Origin: Blasia pusilla
Lineage: Eukaryota; Marchantiophyta; Marchantiopsida; Blasiales
Assembly: GCA_050084515.1 (NCBI GenBank)
Contig: CM114275.1
Span: 10,664,001-10,728,000 of the forward strand
DNA length: 64,000 bases
Reading direction: 5' to 3'
A model generated the notes under the pieces. That model was not told the origin of the DNA. It saw only the letters and a program-made list of their open reading frames with translations, and made no database searches. A program made the position numbers and the translations under genes. Positions 34,558 to 47,707 of this stretch are shown here, piece by piece (the first letter of the stretch is position 1; every line of letters begins with the position of its first letter).

Positions 34558-36287
34558 GACGCATCTGTCCGGGTATCAGTAGGAAAACATGATTTCTTAT
34601 TAAGCGAATTTCTTTCAGCATTGGATAGAATCTCCCTCTTCTTGGCTGTTGCGACTCGAGTGTGTTCATGAAATACATGGAGTGAATCTGGGGTGATAGT
34701 TCGTAGGCTGCCATCTCGGGTAAGATGATGTCCGAGGATCGGCAGGTGAAATCGACCGCCATCGGTAGTTTCGGTGAGAGATATGTCCCTGCAGTGTGTC
34801 TAGGATGGGGATGGTGCTCGGCACATGCATCACCTGCTTTTTCTTGAGTCACAAGATTCTGTGGAATTCGCATGTTATTTTTTCTTCTGTTTCAAGTGTA
34901 TAGAGAAGGATCGGACCTACGAGAGAAGGAAGCGGTCCGGTCACAATTGTTTCACCTTGGGAGATTAGGTCTCTTACGGCTTTTGGATCCATCACGTCAT
35001 GGAGAGCGCTTGCATTCTAAGCGGGAGTTGTTTGGATTCCGGTTGTCATGGGCTCGTGTGATGTTTCGTTTGTAATTTTTGGGAGCGCCAACTATATCCA
35101 ATTGAGTGTAAACGAGCTCTTACGTTCGCTAGTGCAAGAGTCAACAAATTGATTTTTTTGGCTGTTGACTCTCCAAATTTCCTCCCGGCCGAGGCCCATT
35201 CTGTACAGAGCAACTTGTCCGTGCAGTCTTCACCATTTTCTTTTACTGAAGCAGCTCACAGAGAAACAGTTGGTAGTTTCAAAGAGTGACTGAGGACGTG
35301 GAAGAAGTGTTGTTGAGACGCTTAGTTAGGATTGCTACTCTACAATGAGTCGCGAACCTGGCAAGATACTTCGTGCAAGGGCACATGTTTTCATCACGTC
35401 TACGCTATTAAAATCGCACAATCTTCTTGTCAGAGCTAAGATATCCTCTCTAGGGTTGATGCACAGAAAGTAATGTCTTCATGTCGTATCCCGTTGGCCG
35501 AGTCCCTCAACAAACTGGACAGCCTGTTGAGAGTTGTGGTAATGTAATTTCGCGTGGCACGGGTATGTGTGTGCCAGTTGAATTATGCAATGATGAAATC
35601 GATAGGAATGCCCCTCGTAGACCGAGTTTCGATGATGATCTTTCGATCGATTATGAATTATTCATCATGACTTTACTGAATAGAACACACGTGCTGGAAG
35701 TCGGAGCAACCGACTTTGGTCTGGCAAATTCAGGTTCATGATAGGCCATCAGCTTGCATAGTCATCCGGTGATAGCAAATGTGCCCCACTGCTTGGAGCC
35801 TAATCTTCATCTAACCCTCTAGAGCCAGTCTTTGCACATAAATAGTTGTCTAGAGGTTTGAAATGTAAGGAAAGCCCTCGGTCGACAGGATTGTACTTTG
35901 TTGAAACCCAAAAGAGTTCTGCGAAGTGTCGCTTTGTGGGTTGGACCTCGGCCTTCAGCTATATACAGGTGATTTTCTATAAAGAGGGCTGGAAATCCCG
36001 TCGTTACGACAGCGCCATCTCTTTCAGTGCCAAACAGTCTTCGTCGCGGCCCCTACAGATTCTCGCGAGTGTGACGACACGGCCGGTGCCAGTGCAGTCC
36101 ACAATCCAAGAGAAATCCTCGCGGCCCCTACAGATTCTCGTGAGTGTGTCTACACGGCTGGAGTCCAGTCCAGTCCACAATCCAAGAGAAATCCTGCCAC
36201 ATTTGATAGCCTGAGTTGAAGAAAAGGAAAAATCTGGGGGTGAAAGGTCTGACAGACTGGATGGTTAAGGAAGAATCTTCGCTCTGT
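34558..36287. other. Intergenic between the convergent RIQ-like and pectinesterase genes
   Basis: Contains the presumed 3' UTRs of both genes and a 75-bp tandem duplication. Other open frames show no domain. Confidence 0.4.
36045..36195. repeat. Two-copy tandem duplication, 75-bp unit
   Basis: The blocks beginning CGCGGCCCCTACAGATTCTC at 36045 and 36120 are nearly identical through CAGTCCACAATCCAAGAG. The copies differ at about ten positions, so the duplication is not brand new. Confidence 0.85.
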
Positions 36288-37477
36288 CTAATTCTTTGGT
36301 AGCCAGTCTTTTCCATTAATGAAAGCGGTCGAGAGGAAGGGTCTGGCTTCATCAGCACTGAGAACCCGAGCCCATTTTGCGCGTTGTTTTGTCACAGCCC
36401 CGGGTCCATAACATTGGTACTCCGCGTAGTATGCAGTCCTGTACCACCAGAACCAGGCAGACAAATCGAAAGGAATACCGTCAGTTGCGTCGTTAGAACA
36501 ACCATTGACTCATCTACTGGCAAAGAAATCTCACCAGGAGAAAGAAGCCCGAGCTGCTGTCATAAACTTACAGCTAAAACCAAATTTAGTTCAAATATGG
36601 TTATTCAAGAGATGAACGTAGTGGCTGAGAAGTGATTAGGACTGGGCAGTCTTTGAGATGGAAGTAAAGGACATTTTCCTTGGCCATATTAGTGGTTGAG
36701 TCAAAAAGAATCTTCGGGAAAAGGGAATGGCTGCACTGAACGCGCGAGCATTGTAATTGGGAATGACCTCGACAGATCAGAGCTGAAGTGTCAGTGATAC
36801 TGAAGTTGCTGCTTAAAATATTTCAAGAGCTGGAATCATCACCAAAATAGCTCGAAGGCTTACTTTTCACGTTGCGGAAGGCCCCAGTTGTTCCATCCCA
36901 CGGGGAGCACGACATCATCCATGTAACTGTAAGCAAACACCACCCGTGATTCGTTACCCCAAGCACGTCCTAAATATACTTGTCCTGAGCCGCTGACATG
37001 AGAATCCACGAACGAAAACCCGGTGTCGAGTGTGGTCTCATTCCTCTTCTGGGCGGTGAGCGATCCGGGAGATCCTGAATTGTCAATGGTATTCAATACG
37101 CAGTTCTGGAGGAACCCAAACAGAAAAAGCCAATCAGCGTTCAGATTGTGTCCAGACTTATTGGGTTTCCTCAGTCAATCTTGAAAATCAATACAAACAG
37201 TGATTCCCACGAGACTGAACACATATGGCGTTCATACAATGATTACCTTGTACAACGATCTCCCGTTCCCGAAGACGAAGTCCACAGTGCCCTCGATGTA
37301 GCAGTTCTTGAAGTAATGGCGACCGTGGTGATCATACAGTGTGTCCTGCTTTCCGGAAAATTTGCAATTGTAGAAGGCCGCGTTGTCCGCACTTATGCGA
37401 AACGCGACTGCCTGCTTTCCCATAGCACCAGGAGACGGTCTCGGAGCTGTGTTCTATAACATTTTCAGAAGGTTGTT

Positions 37478-37541
<64 letters not shown>

Positions 37542-38396
37542 TTCATATGCGCATGAGTGAGAGACACACCTCGAACGTAATGTATCTGGCAATGAAGAAC
37601 TTCGAGTCGACAGCAACAGTTGCGCTCTCGTACGTCTTCAAAGTGCCGTGAGTTTTGCTCCTGTCACTTGCCGTAGAGTTGTAGCTGATGATGGCCCGGG
37701 CGCCCTTGTCGCCCTGCAGTGTGATGTATGGCTTGCTCTTTGGAATTCGCACCCTCTCTCTACAAAAATATACAGTTCCACACGTTCCAGCAATCAGAAC
37801 TCTTCCTCTAGCAGTCAGGAGATCTGACTAATGGAGCAGGAGAACGAGCTTCTCCATGCCAGCTACAATTCTCCATCGAGAATCCCATACGTCTCCACCG
37901 CAAGGGTAGATGCTGGAAGGCTAAAATTTCGGAATCGATTCACGACCATGAGCTGCTACTAGCTTGAGAGCGCAGCACCTGTAGAAACCGGCTTTGATGT
38001 GGATTTCCGTTCGCTCTTTGTTCTTAGTTGGCACGTGATTGATAGCTTCCTGGACAGTTCTGAAATCTCCACTGCCATCTTTGGCAACCACGATTGTCCT
38101 GGTCACTTCCAGCTTGTTGAGGTCGCTCGAATCCGACTCCTCATTGTCGTCGGTTTTCATGCCCTGCTGGTCATCACTGCCACTATCCACAGAACGCTCT
38201 CCTCGTAGAATAGATCCTTCTCACCCGCGTCGGATGTATCGTGGATATATCGCAGCCATGCTTCGAAACCGGTGTCCTCTTTGTTGATTGCTGGAATATC
38301 CAGTGTCGTCAGTTCCGGCGACTGTTCCGCAATGGTTCCATGAGCCGTCTGCACTAGCAAGACGCAGACAAGCGCAATAAACCTCACGCACTCCAT
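36288..38396 (-). CDS. Pectin methylesterase (family CE8), type without PMEI domain
   Basis: Minus strand. Catalytic exons in transcript order: about 38163-37979, 37759-37570, 37453-37247, 37105-36864 and 36438-36288, all in phase. Signatures seen: [70 protein letters not shown], the catalytic [20 protein letters not shown] and [11 protein letters not shown]. The enzyme removes methyl esters from cell-wall homogalacturonan. An ATG at 38396 opens a good secretion signal ([20 protein letters not shown]) in a frame that runs to a stop at 38157. The catalytic frame is shifted by two bases relative to it, and I found no GT-AG pair that joins them in phase. Either a frameshift, a sequence error or a different first exon is involved. 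The protein would be about 380 residues if joined. Confidence 0.85.
37480..37541. repeat. (CT)n microsatellite in a pectinesterase intron
   Basis: About 60 bp of nearly pure CT fill more than half of the 116-nt intron 37454-37569; in the transcript it is an AG tract lying close to the donor side of the acceptor exon. Confidence 0.9.
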
Positions 38397-41300
38397 TTTG
38401 AGAAGCTTCTCCTCCTCCAACCTCCACCTCCTCCTGCTGTTCAAGATATTGCAATCCCGAGTACCATTATATCGAACTCTTGAACATGTGTCAAACTCCT
38501 CAGCCTTAAAATTTCGAAATCTCTCCTTTTTTGAATAACTCTCTATTCTTTTTCAATTCAATTCCTCTCTCGCAGCCATCCCAGTGTCGCAAGGCTACAA
38601 CAGGCACGAGTTCACACACTCACTCTCTCTGTGTGCCCAACCATAAAGCGCGGAACAGGCAGTGCGTAATGAGTGCACTCTTTGTTGTGTGTATATTGTG
38701 GGGCACAACTGCAGCATGTACGGCAAGACGTGAAAACATGAGTATGGCATTGCAACGAGAGAGAGAGACGAGTGCCAAGATGTTGACAGTAACAAAATAT
38801 GTAATAAATTCTACCGGCCCGAGGTCTGGGAAAAGTGCACTCGAATTAGAACGGCGATAAACACGAAGTCATGCACAAGCCTTGATTCAATGGCATGGAA
38901 ATACATGGGCATGGTTCACTCACGTGCAAAGGCAGTCTTCTCGTCGGGTCTCCTCTCCTCCTGATCGTTACGCTTGCAATTGCTTCCTTCCGTTCCCCGG
39001 TCTAGCCAGCGGCTAGCTAGAGTCACTCAATCATCACGCGAGTAATGAATGCCATGAGCTGGAGAGGGCGAGCGAGCCCGATCAGAGGGAGAGAGACACT
39101 TTGCGGACGCAATTGCCGCGGATCTCAGAGAAAACCCGATCAGAGAAACCGAATACGACTGTCTACTTTCCCTCCTCCGCCTCCCTCTTTCTATACTCCA
39201 GCCCCTCCGCCTCCGCCTCATTCTTGTTTCGTGACTCCAGCCCCATGCACTCCTCCTGTGACTGCCGTCGTACCTACGTACGAGAGCGCTCGCCTGCCTT
39301 CTACCATGCCAACTAGCACGTAGCCGCCCGAACGCCCGCTGCCCGTCAATCCGTCCGTCCGTCCGGTCCTACATATTTGCTGTCCGCTTGCGCAACGGGT
39401 ACAAGTCCGTCCGTCCGCCCACCTTAACCGTCTCCGGCTCCGTCCTTTCCGGCCAGGAGCGTCTCGTGAACGGGCCGGCTGCTTCTGCCGCTACTCTGGC
39501 GCCCGAACGGGACTCTACTATGGTAGCCGCTGCGCTGAGTCTACGGTGAACCGACTGAAGTTTTCAAAAGTACTCAAACGGTGAACGAAGGACTCGAATT
39601 TGGCTCCCTAGACACTCCCTTCCTTTTCCTCTAGTAATAATAAAAATTTTCTTTTTTTCATAAGGTGAAGAGTTCGTATCCGTTATTTGTCTTGAAACCT
39701 ATCGGAGATAAACTGAAATTTGAAACCTATATGGGAAACATAATGGCACGAGAATAGATATAATTTTACAATGACCACTTACTCCACAACAGATTTTTTT
39801 TGTGATTGAAATCAATGGTAAAACTTTTCCAAATTTTAATACACCTAGGGGAACATATATAACTACTATCATTCATTCCAAGTTAACCAAAGAAAAATAG
39901 AGATAGAAAAATGCTCTGTTGAGGGAAAAAAAGGTGATCTTTTCCAACCTTCTACTCTCAATTAAGAAAAGAAAATCTTTGTCACGTTTTGAGAAAGATA
40001 AATTTTCCCACCATTCTCCTACTCCCCGGGGGTCTCCATTTTGATCCATTAAATGAAAATTTAAAATAAGCATAGGTATTAGTTTTCCATTCTAATCTGA
40101 GTTTGAAATTAAGTAAAATACTTAAGGAATATAATTGACTTGACAGCTTCACTTGAGTTCATGTAAGACTTCTCGAAAGAAACCAATTTAAATAATTCAG
40201 GCCAACATGCATAACATCTATAATGAATGTAGAGTGCCCATTCATTTTTCAAACTCTTTAAACACTTTCAATTAGTACGATTTTTTGTCTTCAAAAAATA
40301 AATAAAAATTCAAATTTAATTTAAATTCATCTTTGAAATTTTTAAACATAATTTCAAAATATAATTAAGTAAAAATTAGCAGATATTTTTTAAATTAATT
40401 TTTTACACCCTTACGGACCATTTTTTTCCATTATCAAACCTCTACACGTGTCCACACGAATTCCCCTTCTCATGGCGCCGCACACTCGTTTAATAAAATA
40501 AAATAAAATTCAATTTTCAGAAATAAGAATGAAGTTAATCTCCAAAATTAAGACGCCAGTTGGGCTAGGTGTCATTCTCCAAAGCCCTCACGGCAGATAG
40601 TGGTCCAGCGGCGATTTGAATGGCTGGAAAATAGCGGGAGTCGCGATACGTGTCCGCGATTCGCACACCTACTGTCGCGACGGCGACGGGCGATGCCAGT
40701 TGTAACGGACCATCCTTAAGCACCGTACTTCGTGGAATCACGGCTCGATGCGAATCTACGTACCCCATAGACTCACGTCCATGGTCCCTCCCTGCGAACA
40801 GGTACTTTGGGACCCCTCAAACCGTCCCTTACGACCTTAACCCCTAAAGGCTTCAGAGTTTTGCCAACTTTGGCCCTCCGGCGGTACTAGAGGAGTCAAC
40901 TAATGGTCAGATAGCGGCTGTCCGTGTACTCGGGACTCTTGTTCTAAGCTTTCCGGGATAGGAAACGGTCGGCTCTCAAGCAAGCTCCCAATTGGATTGT
41001 CAACAGGGGGCGTCAAAAACCTCCCATAGGGGATTCCCGGACCAGTGGGGCTCTCAAGCCAGGACTTTCGTCGGACTCATAAAGGGTAGTTTCTTGCTTT
41101 GAGAGCAACACACTAGGAGGTTATACTTTTCCATGCAAACATTTGTTGAGCCGAGTGGACAAACTAGGGCCCACATATGCTAACTTTATGGTGTACAAAT
41201 TACAGATTTTGGAGGCGCGAAGCAAATAGCACATACCAATGGGATATGAGCAGATGGGTACAGCTCAAGAGTATCTACATACGTGGAATGATGACGCTAA

Positions 41301-44162
41301 TTCAGGTCGATGCACGCGGAGCCTTTGACACAATGTGAGTTTTCTTAAGTGCATACACATCGTTACACAATCTACATCGCTTTTCACATCCACACAACAA
41401 AGACAAAAGATCTTCCCAACACATAGGTAGATCCATACATATACAAAAATTCATTCACATATACATGTGTACCAAGATCACACACAAAAATGGCAACAAA
41501 AATGGCTTGTCCGGCCAACTCCACTCTCAAATTTACATATAATCATCGAGCCAAACAACATCATAAAGATAGCTATTGACTCGCATCTCCTCACTTTTTA
41601 TAACCTTGGGAAGCCAAAATAGCTCGTCCCCCCAAATTAGCCAAAAATGGTAGCTTATGCGCATAGGTTATTGGATGACCATTAACTTGGTCATCATGTC
41701 ATTTAGCCCAAAATAGCAAAATGGAGGATTTTGGGAATCAAAAATCCCGAGCAACATAATTGTAATCAACCTCATGTGATTGACCATCTAGGACAAAGTA
41801 ATGCTTGAATAACCAATTGACATTGTCATCGATGTCGTGTGCATACACATCGCTGGTAATATCTACACACCACACAACACGTGTCTTCCCAACACACGGG
41901 TCAATCCACCCAAAAATGAAATAAACTCACGCATATACATTGAGACCCCACAATCGCCCCCCTAGCTGGCAGTTGGGTCCTCCTAACTCCAAATACCACA
42001 CACATATGTATTAGACATGATCTACTATCCTATACACATCTAGCACCACCGGTGCCGTCATCCCCACAACACTACAACAATATAGCCACTCCTCGTGTTG
42101 ATCCCTCCGAAGAGATCTAACATTCTCATGTCATGCTCCAAACGCTACCACACAACACGTGTGGTACCCGAAGATATCAAGTCTCCACTCAAAGAGCACG
42201 ACCATCACATGACTATGTATGCTCCAAGACATAGGTACAACTCCACACTTGCCTCGCGAGCTCGTCTGCACTCCACCCATCTCAACGCTCGTTCCCAATA
42301 ACGGTAAACACGTCTTTGCACCATGGGAAGAGACACCCATATAGGCATGTCTCTCTGTGGGACTATCCGCTACGGGAATGTCCTCTTCATATGTGCTCCT
42401 TTCCAAAAACTCTCCTGGTCAGCTAACGGTACTTGTAAATGCCGCTAACGTGGTCATCGTATCTTCATGTGGTCGACCACCGCTACCTCCTACAAATCCA
42501 TCGATAGATGGCTCACTCGTCCATCACCTTGGTCGATAAGAAACTGTCTCCTCCCACAAATACAAAATGAAACCAATGGGGTATAACACCGTACTCCCTA
42601 CCAACACATCCTACGACTCTGCCAATGTCATAATTGCCCGAGTGCGCACCGTCACACTATCTGTCTCGATACACAACGGCAACCAACGATAGGAAACACA
42701 CCGACGGTGCTAGACAGATAATCCTCTAACGACGCTAATGGCACACATAGAAAACGTGGGTGGTAGGCTAAACAGTGCCGGAAACGCTCAACGGCGGAGT
42801 ACGGCCGGAAATGGCTAAAACGGGGATCGAGCAAAGGAGGCACAAGAAAACAGGTCGACGACGGGAAAAATTGACAAGTCCAACGGGAATTCGGCGTCCG
42901 TGTCACGAAGTTGCAGCGGCAGTGCAGAATCAGCGGCTGTCGTGGGAGTTAATGGCAAAACAGGCGGGTCCGGCATCGGTGACGGACACTGGACGGAGGG
43001 ACATTGTCGGCTAGACGGAGCCTCCCTGAAGTCGACGGCAAGCACTGGGAAGGAGACAGCACATGCGGCCGAGTCCGCCGGCGGCCAAGAACACGGTTGG
43101 GGAAAACCGTCGGTGACAGTCGGAGAGGCAAAATAGAGGAGGAAGCGTGACATGCTTCATGGTCGCGCAATGACACACGTGCAACAGCGATCATTGCTGG
43201 AGCAGACGACGCCAAGGCTACGTCCAGCGGCGCTCTCGACGGGCCTCACGGAACCGCGGGAGGCTTTGGCAGGCCGACAAAGGTTTTGGCGGCTAACGGT
43301 TGGCAGCGCGCACACGGAAACATTCCTTCCTTTTTTTTTTTTCTTCTTGTCCCCTTATTAAATTGGGCCCCGGTTGCTTCGAGTCGAACTATTTTATCAA
43401 ACTAGTTTCTCCATTCAATTTCCACCAAAAACTGATGGAGATTGTCATACTGTCCAATGTCTCTTTCTCTTATGTAAAATTTGGCAGCGTTTTTGCGTTG
43501 ATTTCTCCCAAAAAAATTGAAAACCGATCAGAAAATAAACTAGCAAGTTACACGGTGCTCCCGAGAGCAACAACATGGAGCAATCCACCCCCATACTCAA
43601 TTCCTATAAAAAATTGGGCAGCGCTTCCGCGTGCCACTCTCCCATACAAAAGTCAGCAAAGAAAAAGAGCAAACTCCCGTGGATCTTGCTCCGGTGCAGA
43701 CTCCCATGAGCAATGAATAGGGAATACGATCCCCAACCTGCAAAACCAGCGATCTCCCCCAAGAACTTCTCTCACTCACTCATTCTCTCTTTTTAAATCA
43801 AGTAGATCTAATTTTTCACGACCCTCGTAACCAAACAACACCAAATAGGCGCCAAGCGGAACATCAAAACTCAAGTGGACTCACGCTGCGATGATCGCGC
43901 TATGGATAAGCTTTTGGAAAGGTCTCTTGGAAAAGTCAAAGAGACAAAAGGCAGAACAGAGTTGTGCATTTCATGCGTTAGTGGTCGCGACCAAGAAACC
44001 TAGACCAAACGCGAGCCAAGACTTGAGATGAGTTGAGTCTTGGAAGGTTGGTTGCCAAAGAGGCGAGAACCAGTTTTGGAACACAACCAGCGTTTGGGGA
44101 ATTTGACTTTGTTTTGGACCATAAAGTTTAGTCCCAAGATGCCTTCAAGACAAGTAAGGGAG
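38397..44162. other. Intergenic: pectinesterase promoter and unassigned repeat-like DNA
   Basis: 38.4-39.6 kb is the presumed promoter region, GC-rich and with CCGT tandem words near 39.35 and 39.40 kb. 39.6-40.5 kb is AT-rich. 41.3-42.6 kb is rich in CACA-type words and holds two diverged copies of a block (about 41347-41460 and 41830-41940) containing GTGCATACACATCG and TCTTCCCAACACA. 42.8-43.3 kb is GC-rich with overlapping open frames but no domain. No gene is supported. Confidence 0.35.
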
Positions 44163-44842
44163 TGTTGGAAAGCTTATCTTGAGTCGCTTCCAACGCACCA
44201 AAGATCTTAGTAAACGCATAAGTACAAACTGAGATATTGGCCAGAAACAACTATGAGAGCAATCGGGTTGAGGGCCAATTGGAGAGGCCCGGGTGTCTTT
44301 CCCTGAATGTAGGGAACCCCGAAGATTCCCAGAAGAACTAGTAAGGGAGGAGTCTCTCCAAGATGTCTTGGAACACGAATCCCCACTTTGAGCACCAAAC
44401 GACGTCTCAGAGGCACGGGATGGAATAGGAGTTTGGCGTTGGAACTCGAAACCCAAACATGATCCAAGGGAGTGGACTTTGTATGCCACACTTGGATTCC
44501 AACCCGAGATTCACTTTGTGCGAGTCTTGGTTAGGGACTCATTGGATGTCCATCGGACAGTTGGTATCGCCAGGCGCAAATCGTCGTTTGAGGTTCATGA
44601 ACCGAACAGAAAGTATGTCCCAAGTCTTTCAAGACTTGTCCGTGTTGTAAACCGCAAAACTAGGAAGGTTGAGCTTGATGAGAGACCGAGATATGAACTC
44701 GGAAAGTTAGCCCGCTGATTGATCCAAGACCCGACTAACTAGAGTGCGTGTTTGGATGCTGATCAAAGTTGAGAGCGTGACCTATTGAACGCACACTTCC
44801 GCAACAACAAGATTAACGTTCAAGGAGAGTAGGCGCACGACA
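44163..44842 (+). repeat. Probable 5' LTR of the Ty3 element
   Basis: Starts TG and ends CA, and sits two bases before the tRNA primer-binding site. No second LTR is visible in the window, so the left boundary rests on the TG start only. Confidence 0.55.
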
Positions 44843-44993
44843 CGTGGTATCAAAGCAAATCCTTGATGAGCGTGAACTTGGGGTCATAGAAGATCTGGAA
44901 GTTTGAGAAGAACTCAAGGTAGCTAGAAGACCATGATGCTTGAGGATGAACGCAAGAGACGAGGAGGAGATCTGAGAAAGCGAGGACTCGCAA

Positions 44994-45911
44994 ATGGTGA
45001 CCAAGGGCAAAGAACCAAGGAAACCGCGAGTCAAAGCAAAAAAGCCAAGAGACGAATCTTTGACGGACCGTGAGCTTGAGGTGGAGATTGCAACTCCCAA
45101 AGTGCGGAGTCCCAAACATGAGGATGTTCCGAACACAAATATTTCCGCGGGGCCTTTGGCTCCAAACTTAAACGAACCGGCCTTTTATATCCAAATGATG
45201 GGATTGATGAAGGTGATGGCGGATCAGATGGCCAAATAGAGCAAGGTGATAATAGAACTCAAGTCGAATGGAGCCTCTAGTTCCGGCAAGAAGCTTTGTA
45301 AGACAAATTTGCCAATGCCATTCACAGGAATGGGACGTTCTCGGAAAGTGAGCAAGTTTCTAATGGAAATCGAACTTTATTTCGAAGCGCAAATGGCAGA
45401 TGAGCAATACAAGGTGACTATAGCGGTCACGTTTCTGAAGGATCACGCTCCCCACTGGTGGACGGCTCACCGTAAAGAACATATGGGGCATGGAAGAACG
45501 TTGAGTTGGGAAGATTTCAAGGAGTTGATTGGTAACCAATTCACTCCAGAATATCAGGAGTATCGCGATGGCATAAAGTTTATGAGGTTGCGCCAAAGCG
45601 GATCCCTTAGCGCTTATGTGCGAGAGTTCAGTGCACTCATGAGCTCACTTTCCACGAATGAGTTTACAAAGAAGGTGATCTTCTTAAGTGGACTCAAACC
45701 GAGCGCCGAAAAGGCCCTCTTTTGTATGTCTCACATTCCAGAGACGTTCGCGGAGCTTCTGAGGCTAGCGGAGCAGATAGGGGACGATGAAGTCCAAAAC
45801 CAAAAACCCTTTGAGCCAAAAAGTTTTTCTAAGTTACCGAAAAACAAAGGAACATCCAAGAGGGTTTGGAATGGGGGTGAGCGCGACCACGGAGGATCTC
45901 TTGCCCCATGA
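44994..45911 (+). pseudogene. Ty3 gag polyprotein remnant
   Basis: One frame runs from 44994, broken by a TAG at 45237-45239 and a TGA at 45909-45911. It has the retrotransposon gag core around WWTAHRKEHMGHGRTLSWE and FKELIGNQFTPEYQ, and continues into a zinc-knuckle region at 45977-46030. There the expected His of CX2CX4HX4C is replaced (CYNCGEPKLMAKEC). Confidence 0.8.
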
Positions 45912-45920
45912 GCAAAACGA

Positions 45921-47707
45921 GTGGAACTCAACGCGAAGCCAAGAGGGTTTCCGTTCACAAAGTCAACAAACGCCAAAGTGATTTGCTACAATTGTGGCGA
46001 ACCCAAGCTTATGGCTAAGGAATGTGTGAGGCCCAAGGTTAGTAAACCGAGTATGATTGGGTTTGGTTCTAAGCACTTATCGACGCGAGATCTAGATACA
46101 TCTCTCCAAGTCACCAAGACAACGCCCAATTTGGTTTACCTAGGATCCAAGATCGCTAATCGCGATGTAATGTTGCTCCTTGATACAGGTGCTTCGCACT
46201 CATTCTTGAGCCCGAGAATTGTGAAGACGTTGGGATTTCCAAACACTAAGGCGGATGAATCCATTAGGGTAGGATTCGCGGGAGGAAAGTCCCACCAGAC
46301 CTCAGAGCTGGTTTTGGGGCTAGTTGTGGGATGCGGAGTATTTGGAGTTAAAGGAGAATTTCACAGTTTGCGACATGGACAGAATCAATGGAGTCTTGGG
46401 GAACACATTCTTGGATGCGTATGAGGTGGAACTTAGGAAAATATCTTTGAGGTTGAGTGTCTTGGTTAACGGCAAACGGATCGACATGAGATTGGTTCAT
46501 GAGGTTCCTAGAAAGACGGAGTTGGTGAACGCCATCACGAGGACGAGTTGGGCCGAGTTAGAGGAAGGATTCCTTTGCTTGATGAGACAAGGAGAGGATG
46601 ATGTAAGTGCGAGACGTAGAGATCAGAACTTAGCTTCAAGGGGAATCCTGAAACACTCAAGAGAGTTGTGAAAGAATTTGGAGATGTGTTGACTAAGGAG
46701 CTTCCGACTGAGTTACCACCACATAGGGTGGTTGGTCATAAGATAGAGGTGATACCCGGATCTCAACCACCTTCAAAGGCACCATATAGGTTGAATCAAG
46801 AAGAACTTGCTGAGTTGAAGAAAGAGTTGGGAGAAATCCTAGAGAGGGGTTACATCCAAACTAGCAAGTCACCTTACGGAGCGCATGTTCTCTTTGTGAA
46901 GAAGAAGGATGGGAAGTTGAGACTCTGTGTTGATTACCAGGCATTGAATGAAGTGATAGTGAGGAAAAACTATCCTCTTCCGAGGATGGATGACCTCTTT
47001 GATCGATTTTCAGGTGCCAAGTATTTCAGCCGGATTGACCTGAAATGAAGATATTATCAGATTCGGATTGCCAAAGTGGATGTAGAGAAGAGTGCGAGTA
47101 GAACGAGATAGGGTTCATTCGAGTTTGTGGTAATGCCTTTCGGTCTTTGTAATGCAACTCTGAAATTCACCACTTTGATGAACTCCATCTTTCATAAGGA
47201 GACGGATGAGTTTGTGATCATCTACATAGATGACATACTCATCTATTCGAAAACACTAGAGGAACATGCTCGACATTTGACGACGGTGTTTGAGAAACTC
47301 AGAGCAAACAAGCTATATGCAAATGCGGATAAGAGTGAGTTCGGTTTGATGAAGATCAAGTTCTTGGGGCATGTGGTTAGTGCAGATGGAGTGAGTCCAG
47401 ACATGGAGAAGGTAAGCGCGATTGCCAAATGGGAATTGCCTACCACTGTGAAGGGGATGAGGAGGTTTATCAGAGCGTCCAATTTAATCGAACATACGTG
47501 AAGTACTTTTCGGGAATAGTGAAACCTCTCTCAGATTGGACCGCAAAGTTTGCCAACACAACATGGACCGAGGAAGTGGATAAAGCGTTCAATCGAGTCA
47601 AAGAGATCCTCTCGCAAGAACCAGTTTTGAAGCTGCCGGAGTTTGACCAACTGTTGGAGGTGCACACTGATACCGTTGCAAATGGTACCATGTACATGTG
47701 GGACTAA
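45921..47707 (+). pseudogene. Ty3 pol remnant (protease, reverse transcriptase, partial RNase H)
   Basis: Protease motif LLDTGASHS is at about 46176-46202. The reverse transcriptase has [27 protein letters not shown] and the YIDDIL active site at about 47223-47240. RNase H begins near 47.6 kb (LEVHTDTVANG) and stops at 47707. Frame changes occur near 46.33, 46.66 and 47.45 kb, with in-frame stops at 47046-47048 and about 47110. Confidence 0.85.

Larger units (their letters stand above)
44163..47707 (+). mobile_element. Truncated, decayed Ty3-type LTR retrotransposon
   Basis: A probable 5' LTR runs from TGTTGGAAAGC (44163) to ACGACA (44842). After two bases comes a primer-binding site, TGGTATCAAAGC (44845-44856), complementary to initiator tRNA-Met as in many plant elements. 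Gag, protease, reverse transcriptase and the start of RNase H follow in the Ty3 order. The element ends near 47707 within RNase H; integrase and the 3' LTR are absent. Stops and frameshifts throughout mean it is dead. Confidence 0.82.

Noticed and set aside
42652-43215. Open frames on both strands in GC-rich DNA
   Set aside because: High GC removes stops in every frame; no motif, splice signals or family match.
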